5,251 bases of DNA from Synergistaceae bacterium (GTDB lineage: Bacteria > Synergistota > Synergistia > Synergistales > Synergistaceae): the NCBI GenBank assembly GCA_031271065.1, contig JAISWP010000216.1, forward strand, positions 1 through 5,251, written 5' to 3'. The notes beneath the pieces were generated by a model. The model ran no database searches. It worked only from the letters and a program-made list of their open reading frames with translations, and had not been told where the DNA came from. Of the stretch, positions 1 through 5,251 are shown one piece after another. Made by a program: the position numbers and the translations under genes. Each line of letters opens with the position of its first letter. Position 1 is the first letter of the stretch.

Positions 1-94
1 TTCCGGATTTTATCCTCCCCGCGGCGCTTCCTGGAAAATGCGTCATCCCGTCCAACGCTATTTCAAAGCCCTGCCGCGGCTCCAATATCCTCAT
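1..94 (-). CDS. Possible start of an unidentified gene (runs off left edge)
   Basis: A minus-strand frame opens with ATG at 94-92 and remains open for 31 codons to the edge, starting MRILEPRQGFEIALDG. It follows manC in the same direction after 64 bases, and an in-frame TGA lies just upstream of the ATG. The AGG and ATA codons resemble those of the neighbouring genes. Against it, no Shine-Dalgarno precedes the ATG, and 31 residues are too few to recognise a family. An opposing plus-strand frame is also open across the same stretch (from base 3 to a TGA at 162-164), so the coding strand is not settled. The gap at 95-158 is AT-richer and shows no convincing terminator or promoter, which mildly favours an intergenic spacer followed by this gene. 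Confidence 0.35.
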   Translation of the reverse strand, partial: MRILEPRQGFEIALDGMTHFPGSAAGRIKSG

Positions 95-158
95 GACCGA
101 AATCTGGAATCAAGTTAAAAGACCGCGGGATTCATTTTTACAGTATCGGCGGACACGC

Positions 159-1601
159 TCATGACGTCTCCTGACACTTGTCCTGCCCGACCCTCCTGTA
201 ATCGTCCTCCACCCGTTTTATATCATCCTCGCCCACGTACTCCCCTATCTGCACCTCTATTATCTCCAGAGGTATCCTGCCGGGGTTCTCCAGCCTGTGG
301 AGGCAGCCTTTGGGGACAAAAACGCTCTCGCCCTCGTGGACCAGCTTCTCTTGGACGGTGACGGTCTCCCCGTGGCCGTATATGCTCGCCAGGGCGGTCC
401 CCTGCACCACGACCCAGTGCTCGGAGCGGTGTATATGGTACTGGAGCGACAGGCGCTTGCCGGGGGATACCGTTATGCGTTTTATCTTGTGCCGCTCCCC
501 TCTGGAGAGCACGCTGTAAGTGCCCCACGGGCGGGCGCTGGCGGGAGATTCGGCAATTTCGCCGCGGTGGGTCTCGGACAAGTCTTTAACTATGCCCCGC
601 AGCTTATGGGATGATCCCCGGGGCGATATGAAAAGCGCGTCCTGGGTGTCGACCACTATCATGGAGTCCAGATCGACGCCGCATATCAGGCGTTCCCCTC
701 CTATGACAAGGCTGCGGCTTCCGCCGTGAAGCGACACGCTGCCCGACGACGCGTTGCCCAAGGCGTCCTTCGGGGAGTTCTCGTACACAGCGTCCCAGGA
801 ACCTACGTCGGACCAGCCGGCGTCGAGGGGCACGCAGACTATATTGCGGGCGCGCTCCATCACGGCGCGGTCGATGCTTTCCGCCGGAGACTCCCTGAAT
901 ATCCTCTCCAATTCCTCCGGAGGAGCGTCGAAGAGCCGGGCGCCTTCGGGGAAATGGTCCCGGTACGCCTGTGCCATATCCGAGACGCGAAAACAGAATA
1001 TGCCGCCGTTCCACCAATAACTGCCGGATTCTACGTAACGACGCGCCGATTCGATATCCGGCTTCTCGACAAATGAGTCCACAGTCAGCCATTTCCCGTC
1101 CGGAGAACCCGTCTTTATATATCCGAAACCGGTCTCGGGGAATACGGGCTTTATGCCGAACGTCACGATATTTCCATCTTCCGCGGCCTCCCGTGCCAGC
1201 GACACCGCGGATTCAAAGGCGGATTCGTCCGCTATGATGTGGTCGCTGGGACAGACCAGCACGACGTCGTCCCCGGACGCCCCGTCTTCTATCAGCCTTG
1301 CCACGCCCAGGGCTATCGCCGGCGCGGTGCTGCGGGCCTCCGGCTCTTCTATCACGAAATCCCCGTCGAGGCCGATGCCGGCCATCTGATAAGACACCAG
1401 GGGTTTCCATCGCCCGGACGCGACTATCCTCATATTTTCCGGGCAGGTGAATTTCAGCAGACGGCGCACGGTCTGCTGGAGAAGGGTGTAACTCCCTCCG
1501 CAGACTTTTAAAAACTGCTTCGGCATCTCCTCCCGGGAGAGGGGCCAGAGCCTGGTTCCGCTGCCTCCCGCCAGTATGAGCGCCCTGATATTGCCCGTCA
1601 T
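159..1601 (-). CDS. manC: Bifunctional mannose-1-phosphate guanylyltransferase / mannose-6-phosphate isomerase
   Basis: The N-terminal domain joins GTP and mannose-1-phosphate to give GDP-mannose; the C-terminal cupin domain interconverts fructose-6-phosphate and mannose-6-phosphate. The length of 480 residues is typical of the two-domain type (AlgA/CpsB). The nucleotidyltransferase signature LAGGSGTRLWPLSREEMPKQ occupies residues 10-29, followed by CPSDH (117-121), ETGFGYI (156-162), FVEKP (177-181) and WNGGIF (197-202). The isomerase part begins near RPWGTY (357-362). It carries the metal-binding cluster QYHIHRSEHW (387-396) and the later His435 in PKGCLHRLENPG, then the family ending GEYVGEDDIKRVEDDYRR (453-470). 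The ATG at 1601 overlaps the gmd stop and has GGAGG four bases upstream; the upstream extension to 2045 gives arginine-rich sequence unlike the family and is the gmd antiframe. The gene is last of the fucose set and supplies GDP-mannose to Gmd. It depends on a phosphomannomutase not seen here. Both domains appear intact. Confidence 0.96.
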   Translation of the reverse strand: MTGNIRALILAGGSGTRLWPLSREEMPKQFLKVCGGSYTLLQQTVRRLLKFTCPENMRIVASGRWKPLVSYQMAGIGLDGDFVIEEPEARSTAPAIALGVARLIEDGASGDDVVLVCPSDHIIADESAFESAVSLAREAAEDGNIVTFGIKPVFPETGFGYIKTGSPDGKWLTVDSFVEKPDIESARRYVESGSYWWNGGIFCFRVSDMAQAYRDHFPEGARLFDAPPEELERIFRESPAESIDRAVMERARNIVCVPLDAGWSDVGSWDAVYENSPKDALGNASSGSVSLHGGSRSLVIGGERLICGVDLDSMIVVDTQDALFISPRGSSHKLRGIVKDLSETHRGEIAESPASARPWGTYSVLSRGERHKIKRITVSPGKRLSLQYHIHRSEHWVVVQGTALASIYGHGETVTVQEKLVHEGESVFVPKGCLHRLENPGRIPLEIIEVQIGEYVGEDDIKRVEDDYRRVGQDKCQETS

Positions 1602-2692
1602 CTGTCCTCCAAAGCCGACGGAACTTCGAAGCCGGCGTCCAGCACGGATTGGTTCCTGTCGACTATCATCAGGTCGTACTCCACCATCCTTCGCACCAGT
1701 TCGTCGAAGGATATCCTGCGCTTCCAGCCCAGGAGACGCTCCGCTTTCGACGGGTCCCCCTGGAGCAGATCGACCTCGGTAGGGCGGAAATATCTGGGAT
1801 CGACTTCTATAAGCACCCGGCCGCTGGCGTCGTCCACGCCCTTTTCGCCGAGCCCCTCGCCGACCCAGGATATGACGGCGCCGGCGTGTCTGAAGGCGGC
1901 TTCCGCGAACTCGCGCACGGAACGGGTCTCGCCGGTCGCTATGACGAAATCGTCGGGAACGTCGTGCTGCAATATCCTCCACATTGCGTCGACGTAATCC
2001 TCCGCGTGCCCCCAGTCCCGTTTCGCGCTGAGATTTCCCAGCCACAGCTTTTCCTGTCTGCCCCGAACTATACGCGCCGCGGCCCGCGTTATCTTCCTCG
2101 TGACGAACGTCTCGCCGCGGAGCTCGGATTCGTGGTTGAAGAGTATCCCGTTCGACGCGAAGATCCCGTAAGCCTCGCGGTAGTTGACCGTGATCCAGTA
2201 CCCGTAGAGCTTGGCGGCCGCATAGGGGCTGCGGGGATAAAAGGGCGTCGTCTCGCTCTGAGGCGTCTCCTGAACCTTGCCGTACAGTTCGCTGGTCGAC
2301 GCCTGATAGAAGCGCGTGTGCCGTTCGAGTCCGAGTATGCGGAGCGCCTCCAGTATGCGCAGCGTCCCCATTCCGTCGGCGTTGGCGGTGTATTCTGGAG
2401 TCTCGAAAGAGACCTTGACGTGGCTCTGTGCGGCCAGGTTGTATATCTCGTCCGGACGTGTCTCCTGAATTATGCGGATCAAATTGCTGCTGTCCGTCAG
2501 GTCTCCGTAGTGGAGGAAGAACTTCGGGTCGTCGCAGTGGAGGTCCTCGTAAAGGCCGTCTATGCGGGATGTGTTGAATATGGAGCTCCTGCGCTTCACG
2601 CCGTGAACCGCGTAGCCCTTCCTCAGGAGGTATGACGCCAGGTACGCCCCATCCTGCCCTGTGATTCCCGTTATTATCGCGGTCCTGCCCAT
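1598..2692 (-). CDS. gmd: GDP-mannose 4,6-dehydratase
   Basis: Gmd removes water from GDP-D-mannose to give GDP-4-keto-6-deoxy-D-mannose, using bound NADP; this is the first committed step to GDP-L-fucose and related 6-deoxyhexoses. The 364-residue length is normal. The Rossmann motif is TGITGQDG (Gly9, Gly12, Gly15). Arg35 and Arg43 bracket the 'RR loop' that in characterised Gmd proteins contacts cofactor of the neighbouring subunit and supports tetramers. The catalytic set Thr133, Glu135 (ASTSELYG), Tyr157 and Lys161 (SPYAAAKLYGYW) matches E. coli Thr132, Glu134, Tyr156 and Lys160. DPRYFRPTEVD (298-308) and GDPSKAERLLGW lie in the C-terminal substrate domain. The start gives MGRTAIITG, aligned with known N-termini; a longer frame reaching TTG at 2776 runs into fcl and adds no family sequence. 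No clear Shine-Dalgarno precedes the ATG, so translation is probably coupled to fcl. One oddity: the conserved ESPRRGE is ESELRGE at residues 188-194. Confidence 0.97.
   Translation of the reverse strand: MGRTAIITGITGQDGAYLASYLLRKGYAVHGVKRRSSIFNTSRIDGLYEDLHCDDPKFFLHYGDLTDSSNLIRIIQETRPDEIYNLAAQSHVKVSFETPEYTANADGMGTLRILEALRILGLERHTRFYQASTSELYGKVQETPQSETTPFYPRSPYAAAKLYGYWITVNYREAYGIFASNGILFNHESELRGETFVTRKITRAAARIVRGRQEKLWLGNLSAKRDWGHAEDYVDAMWRILQHDVPDDFVIATGETRSVREFAEAAFRHAGAVISWVGEGLGEKGVDDASGRVLIEVDPRYFRPTEVDLLQGDPSKAERLLGWKRRISFDELVRRMVEYDLMIVDRNQSVLDAGFEVPSALEDR
1606..1610 (-). promoter_or_regulatory. Ribosome binding site for manC, inside the end of gmd
   Basis: The minus strand reads GGAGG, ACAG, then ATG at 1601-1599. 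The four-base spacer is shorter than usual but workable. The site lies in the last gmd codons, and the gmd TGA (1600-1598) overlaps the manC ATG as ATGA, the typical arrangement for translational coupling. It also decides the manC start against an open frame that continues upstream to GTG at 2045. Confidence 0.75.
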
Positions 2693-2702
2693 GTGATCAC
2701 AT
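2691..2702. repeat. 12-bp palindrome across the fcl stop and gmd start
   Basis: ATGTGATCACAT is a perfect palindrome covering the last codons and stop of fcl, the 4-base gap, and the first two bases of the gmd start codon. It resembles TGTGA/TCACA half-sites, but without the six-base spacer required by CRP. It could form only a weak four-pair hairpin with a GATC loop. It is probably coincidental, but it occupies the place where gmd should have a ribosome binding site. Confidence 0.3.
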
Positions 2703-3638
2703 CTTTCTGCCTGAGAGCCGGCGGTAATACTCCACAAACGCGGCCATACCGCGCTCGACCGATATTTCCGGCGCAAAACCTACGGAGCGCGCCCGCGTCG
2801 TATCCATGAGCTTTTGCATCATCCCGTCCGGTTTGCTTCCGTCCCACAATATCTCGCCTTTGAAACCGGCCGCGCGGGCTATTATATCCGCCAGTTCCTT
2901 TATTGTCATATCCGTTCCATAGCCTATATTGACCGGCTCGCTCCCGTAAGGATTGTCATGGAGCAGCATGAATATACCCCGGACCAGGTCGTCCACGTGG
3001 AGGAACTCCCTGCGGGGAGTCCCCGTCCCCCAGCAGGTCACCTCGCTCTCTCCGGCGTCCGCGGCGTCGGCGAAGCGTTTGACCAGGGCCGCGGCAGCAT
3101 GGGAGCTCCCGGGGTCGAAATTGTCCCCCGGGCCGTAGAGGTTGCAGGGGATGACCGCGATCCCATCCCACACGCCTTCGCGGGCCAGATACCCGCACAG
3201 CTTCATCCCGGCGACCTTGGCTATCGCGTATCCCTCGTTGGTGGGTTCGAAAGGCGACGTGAGAAAATAATCCTCCCGGATGGGCTGAGGGCAATTCCTG
3301 GGATAGATGCAGGAACTGCCCAGGAATATGAATTTTTTCACGCCGCTTCTGCCGGCTGAAATTATCACGTTGTTCTGTATCGTGAGGTTTTCGTAGAGAA
3401 AATCCGCCTGATGGGTCATATTAGCCATGATGCCGCCGACTTTAGCGGCGGCTAGAAACACGACCTCGGGGCGTTCCGAGGCGAAGAACGCGTCTACGTC
3501 GTCCTGCCGCATGAGGTCGAGTTCCGCGCGGGTGCGCGTTATCACGTTTCCGTATCCGTCGGCCTCAAGCCGCCTGAGAATGGCCGAACCCACCATTCCC
3601 CTGTGCCCGGCGACGTAGATTTTAGAGTTTTTGTCCAT
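2697..3638 (-). CDS. fcl: GDP-L-fucose synthase (GDP-4-keto-6-deoxymannose 3,5-epimerase/4-reductase)
   Basis: This cytoplasmic enzyme epimerises GDP-4-keto-6-deoxy-D-mannose at C3 and C5 and reduces it with NADPH to GDP-L-fucose. The protein has 313 residues, normal for the family, and an extended short-chain dehydrogenase fold. The N-terminal Rossmann motif is VAGHRGMVG (glycines 11, 14, 17). The catalytic Ser108 lies in GSSCIYP, and Tyr137 and Lys141 form the YxxxK pair in NEGYAIAK. Cys110 and His180 match the acid/base residues Cys109 and His179 of the E. coli enzyme, shifted by one. The C-terminal segment SKPDGMMQKLMDTTR (about 268-282) fits the substrate-binding domain. The ATG at 3638 is chosen because a GGGAGG sequence precedes it by seven bases; an upstream TTG would add five residues and overlap that site. 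The gene lies 45 bases after ppk1 and 4 bases before gmd, so its substrate is made by the next gene. All key residues are present. Confidence 0.96.
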   Translation of the reverse strand: MDKNSKIYVAGHRGMVGSAILRRLEADGYGNVITRTRAELDLMRQDDVDAFFASERPEVVFLAAAKVGGIMANMTHQADFLYENLTIQNNVIISAGRSGVKKFIFLGSSCIYPRNCPQPIREDYFLTSPFEPTNEGYAIAKVAGMKLCGYLAREGVWDGIAVIPCNLYGPGDNFDPGSSHAAAALVKRFADAADAGESEVTCWGTGTPRREFLHVDDLVRGIFMLLHDNPYGSEPVNIGYGTDMTIKELADIIARAAGFKGEILWDGSKPDGMMQKLMDTTRARSVGFAPEISVERGMAAFVEYYRRLSGRKM

Positions 3639-3645
3639 CAGATAT

Positions 3646-3651
3646 CCTCCC
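3646..3651 (-). promoter_or_regulatory. Ribosome binding site that fixes the fcl start
   Basis: The minus strand reads GGGAGG, then seven bases (ATATCTG), then ATG at 3638-3636. This spacing is ideal. It rules out an in-frame TTG at 3653-3651, which would place this sequence inside the coding region. Confidence 0.85.
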
Positions 3652-3655
3652 AATG

Positions 3656-3669
3656 GAACCCGCGGGTTC
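3656..3669. repeat. Perfect 14-bp palindrome in the ppk1-fcl spacer
   Basis: GAACCCGCGGGTTC is identical to its reverse complement and is the most symmetrical element in the 45-base gap between ppk1 and fcl. In the minus-strand transcript it can fold as GAACC/GGTTC around a CGCG loop, and it ends four bases before the fcl ribosome binding site. No run of U follows, so it is not a standard intrinsic terminator. It could be a two-fold symmetric operator, a small hairpin affecting mRNA stability or fcl translation, or chance in GC-rich DNA. The palindrome is certain; a function is not shown. Confidence 0.4.
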
Positions 3670-3683
3670 GCCGCAATCCCGTC

Positions 3684-5251
3684 TCACGCCCGCTGCCCGC
3701 CCTGTCCCATCGGCGCCGCGCTCAGGCTGTCGATCATCCATCGCTGGGAATCCGTCCCTGGATCTTTCGGAACGAGTCTTGCGTATTCGCCCCGTCCGTC
3801 CAGCACGCTGCACTGAACGTCGTCGGAGAAATGCACGGGCAGGATCGCGTCCACTATCCTTCTCAGAAGGGACGGGTCCTCCACCGGATACAGGCACTCC
3901 ACCCTCCGGTCCAGGTTGCGGGTCATCAGGTCCGCGCTGCCCAGGTAAAGCTCCTCTTTACCTCCGTTGCGGAAATAAAAGGCCCTCGTGTGTTCGAGAA
4001 AACGCCCGACGATGCTCGTCACCCTGATGTTTTCGCTCAAGCCCGCGACCCCGGGCTTCAGGCAGCAGATGCCCCGAACCTGGAGGTCCGTCCTCACTCC
4101 GGCCTGCGAGGCCCTGTAGAGTGCGTCTATGCTCTCCCTGTCCGATATGGCGTTCAGCTTGAACACCAGCCGCCCGTCCCCGTTTATTTTGTGGTTCTCT
4201 ATCTCCCTGTCGATGCGGGCTATTATCTCCCTGCGCAGCGTGTGGGGCGCCACCAGCAGCCTGCGGTATTCCCGCTGCATCGAGTAGCCGGTCAGCACGT
4301 TGAAGAGGTCCGACGCGTCGGCGCCTATGTCGGGATTTGCGGTAAAGAGCCCGAAATCGGTGTATATGCCGGCGGTCACCGTGTTGTAATTGCCCGTGCT
4401 CAGGTGGACGTAGCGCTTTATCCCGCCTTTCTCCCGCCTCACGACCAGACATATCTTGGCGTGGGTCTTGAGCCCGGGAAGGCCATAGACCACGTGGACG
4501 CCCGAACTTTCCAGGGCGCGGGCCCAGCCGATGTTGTTCTCCTCGTCAAAACGCGCCTTAAGCTCCACCAATGCCGCCACCTGCTTGCCCCGGGTGCAGG
4601 CTTCCTTGAGCGCTTCGACTATCGGGGAATTGCTTCCGGTGCGGTAGAGGGTCTGTTTTATCGCGAGCACGCTGGGGTCCCGCGACGCCTCGTATATGAA
4701 GTCGACCACCGGTTTGAAACTGTCGTAAGGGTGGTACAGCAGTATGTCCCGCTCCCTTATCGAGCGGAATATCGAGCGCCTGTCCCCCAGTTCGGCGGGG
4801 GTTCTCGGCGTAAAAGGAGGGAATTTGAGGTCGGGCCTGTCCAGTTTGCTGTAAAGCTGCATGAGGGCGGAGAGACCTACGGGATATTTCATCGAATAGA
4901 CCTGAAACTGATCCAGCTCCAGATTGCGGGTCAGTATCTCCCTGATGTGCCTGGGGGCGTTTTTCTCCAGCTGCAGACGGACCGCGCATCCGAAACGCCT
5001 GCGCTCGACGCTCTCCTGTATGGAGTTCAGAAGGTCCTCCGCCTCGTCGGACTCGATCTCGAAATCCGCGTCCCTCGTCACTCTGAAAAGCACCGCGTCC
5101 TCTATCTTCATGCCCGGGAAAAGCGTCCCCAGGTTTGCCTCGACCAGGTCCTCCAGCCATACGAACCTGTGTATCGTCCCTATTTCCTTGAGCCCCATCT
5201 TCTCCATCCTGTCCTCGGCGTCGGCAGGCAACAGCAAGAGCCTCGGGAAGG
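3684..5251 (-). CDS. ppk1: Polyphosphate kinase 1, C-terminal part (5' end outside window)
   Basis: Ppk1 reversibly transfers the terminal phosphate of ATP onto inorganic polyphosphate through a phosphohistidine intermediate. About 521 residues are visible, against roughly 690 for the family; the frame is still open at the right edge, so the N-terminal domain and start lie outside. The visible part begins in the middle domain (segment FRVTRDADFE, about 5087-5058). It continues through RERDILLYHPYDSF, the arginine-bearing LVELKARFDEENNI, and GLKTHAK, whose histidine at 4461-4463 corresponds to the phosphorylated His435 of the E. coli enzyme. Next come the segment YVHLSTGNYN, then FLEHTR, whose histidine at 3990-3992 corresponds to His592, and finally YLGSADLMTRNLDRRVE. 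The usual tryptophan of that last segment is leucine here. The gene ends with TGA 45 bases before fcl and no terminator follows, so read-through into the sugar genes is likely. The family assignment is firm; the operon with fcl is inferred from spacing. Confidence 0.97.
   Translation of the reverse strand, partial: FPRLLLLPADAEDRMEKMGLKEIGTIHRFVWLEDLVEANLGTLFPGMKIEDAVLFRVTRDADFEIESDEAEDLLNSIQESVERRRFGCAVRLQLEKNAPRHIREILTRNLELDQFQVYSMKYPVGLSALMQLYSKLDRPDLKFPPFTPRTPAELGDRRSIFRSIRERDILLYHPYDSFKPVVDFIYEASRDPSVLAIKQTLYRTGSNSPIVEALKEACTRGKQVAALVELKARFDEENNIGWARALESSGVHVVYGLPGLKTHAKICLVVRREKGGIKRYVHLSTGNYNTVTAGIYTDFGLFTANPDIGADASDLFNVLTGYSMQREYRRLLVAPHTLRREIIARIDREIENHKINGDGRLVFKLNAISDRESIDALYRASQAGVRTDLQVRGICCLKPGVAGLSENIRVTSIVGRFLEHTRAFYFRNGGKEELYLGSADLMTRNLDRRVECLYPVEDPSLLRRIVDAILPVHFSDDVQCSVLDGRGEYARLVPKDPGTDSQRWMIDSLSAAPMGQGGQRA

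Noticed and set aside
19..128. Three CCGCGG sites close together near the left edge (19, 74, 123)
   Set aside because: The same hexamer recurs inside manC, gmd and the ppk1-fcl spacer, as expected for GC-rich DNA; it is not specific to a control region.
95..158. Terminator after manC
   Set aside because: Only a four-pair CCGC/GCGG match around a long loop is available before the TCTTTT run, so no credible intrinsic terminator can be called.
93..164. Small plus-strand peptide of 23 codons starting at ATG 93
   Set aside because: There is no ribosome binding site, it overlaps the manC end on the other strand, and it forms part of a longer open frame from the left edge, so it is not supported as a separate gene.
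1602..2045. Possible 148-residue N-terminal extension of ManC
   Set aside because: The extension is arginine-rich, is the other frame of gmd, and has no relation to the nucleotidyltransferase family. The ATG at 1601 has a ribosome binding site and gives the canonical N-terminus.
1649..2635. Long plus-strand open frame of 328 codons lying wholly inside gmd
   Set aside because: Its codons are in exact register with gmd codons, so it stays open simply because gmd hardly uses TTA, CTA or TCA. It starts with TTG, has no ribosome binding site and no recognisable family sequence, while gmd is unmistakable.
2691..2702. CRP or FNR binding site reading of ATGTGATCACAT
   Set aside because: The CRP half-sites need six bases between TGTGA and TCACA and FNR sites need four between TTGAT and ATCAA. 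Here there is no spacer, and the position is inside an operon.
2693..2776. Possible upstream start of gmd at TTG 2776
   Set aside because: The added residues fall in the end of fcl and do not resemble the family; known Gmd proteins begin just before the ITGITGQDG motif.
2814..3359. Plus-strand open frame of 181 codons inside fcl
   Set aside because: It is again in codon register with the real gene on the other strand and is explained by the same scarcity of certain codons.

Overview
The window is GC-rich and almost entirely coding. Every supported gene lies on the minus strand. Read in the direction of transcription (right to left), the order is: the 3' part of a polyphosphate kinase gene (ppk1), then fcl, gmd and manC, which make GDP-L-fucose, and finally the beginning of an unidentified reading frame that leaves the left edge. 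The layout is bacterial: Shine-Dalgarno sequences of the GGAGG type, gaps of 45 and 4 bases, and one 4-base stop/start overlap. The genes combine high GC with frequent ATA isoleucine and AGG arginine codons. Most GC-rich proteobacteria and actinobacteria avoid ATA. I recall this mixture from Synergistota, but that placement is only a guess from codon use.

Region by region: 5251-3684 holds the C-terminal three quarters or so of Ppk1, with both active-site histidines. Positions 3683-3639 are a short spacer with a perfect 14-bp palindrome and a strong ribosome binding site. Positions 3638-2697 encode Fcl (GDP-L-fucose synthase, 313 aa). Positions 2692-1598 encode Gmd (GDP-mannose 4,6-dehydratase, 364 aa). 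Positions 1601-159 encode a bifunctional ManC (480 aa), with mannose-1-phosphate guanylyltransferase and mannose-6-phosphate isomerase domains. Positions 158-95 are AT-richer and look intergenic. Positions 94-1 may begin another gene.

Together the three sugar enzymes convert fructose-6-phosphate to mannose-6-phosphate (ManC C-terminal domain), mannose-1-phosphate to GDP-mannose (ManC N-terminal domain), GDP-mannose to the 4-keto-6-deoxy intermediate (Gmd), and that intermediate to GDP-L-fucose (Fcl). Only phosphomannomutase is missing from the window. The product is normally a donor for fucosylated surface polysaccharide, but no glycosyltransferase, flippase or polymerase is visible here.

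I see no evidence of a previously undescribed system. All four main genes belong to well-known families with intact catalytic motifs. The points worth a second look are the linkage of ppk1 to the fucose genes, two short palindromes at gene boundaries, an unusual two-residue change in a conserved Gmd segment, and the unresolved left edge.
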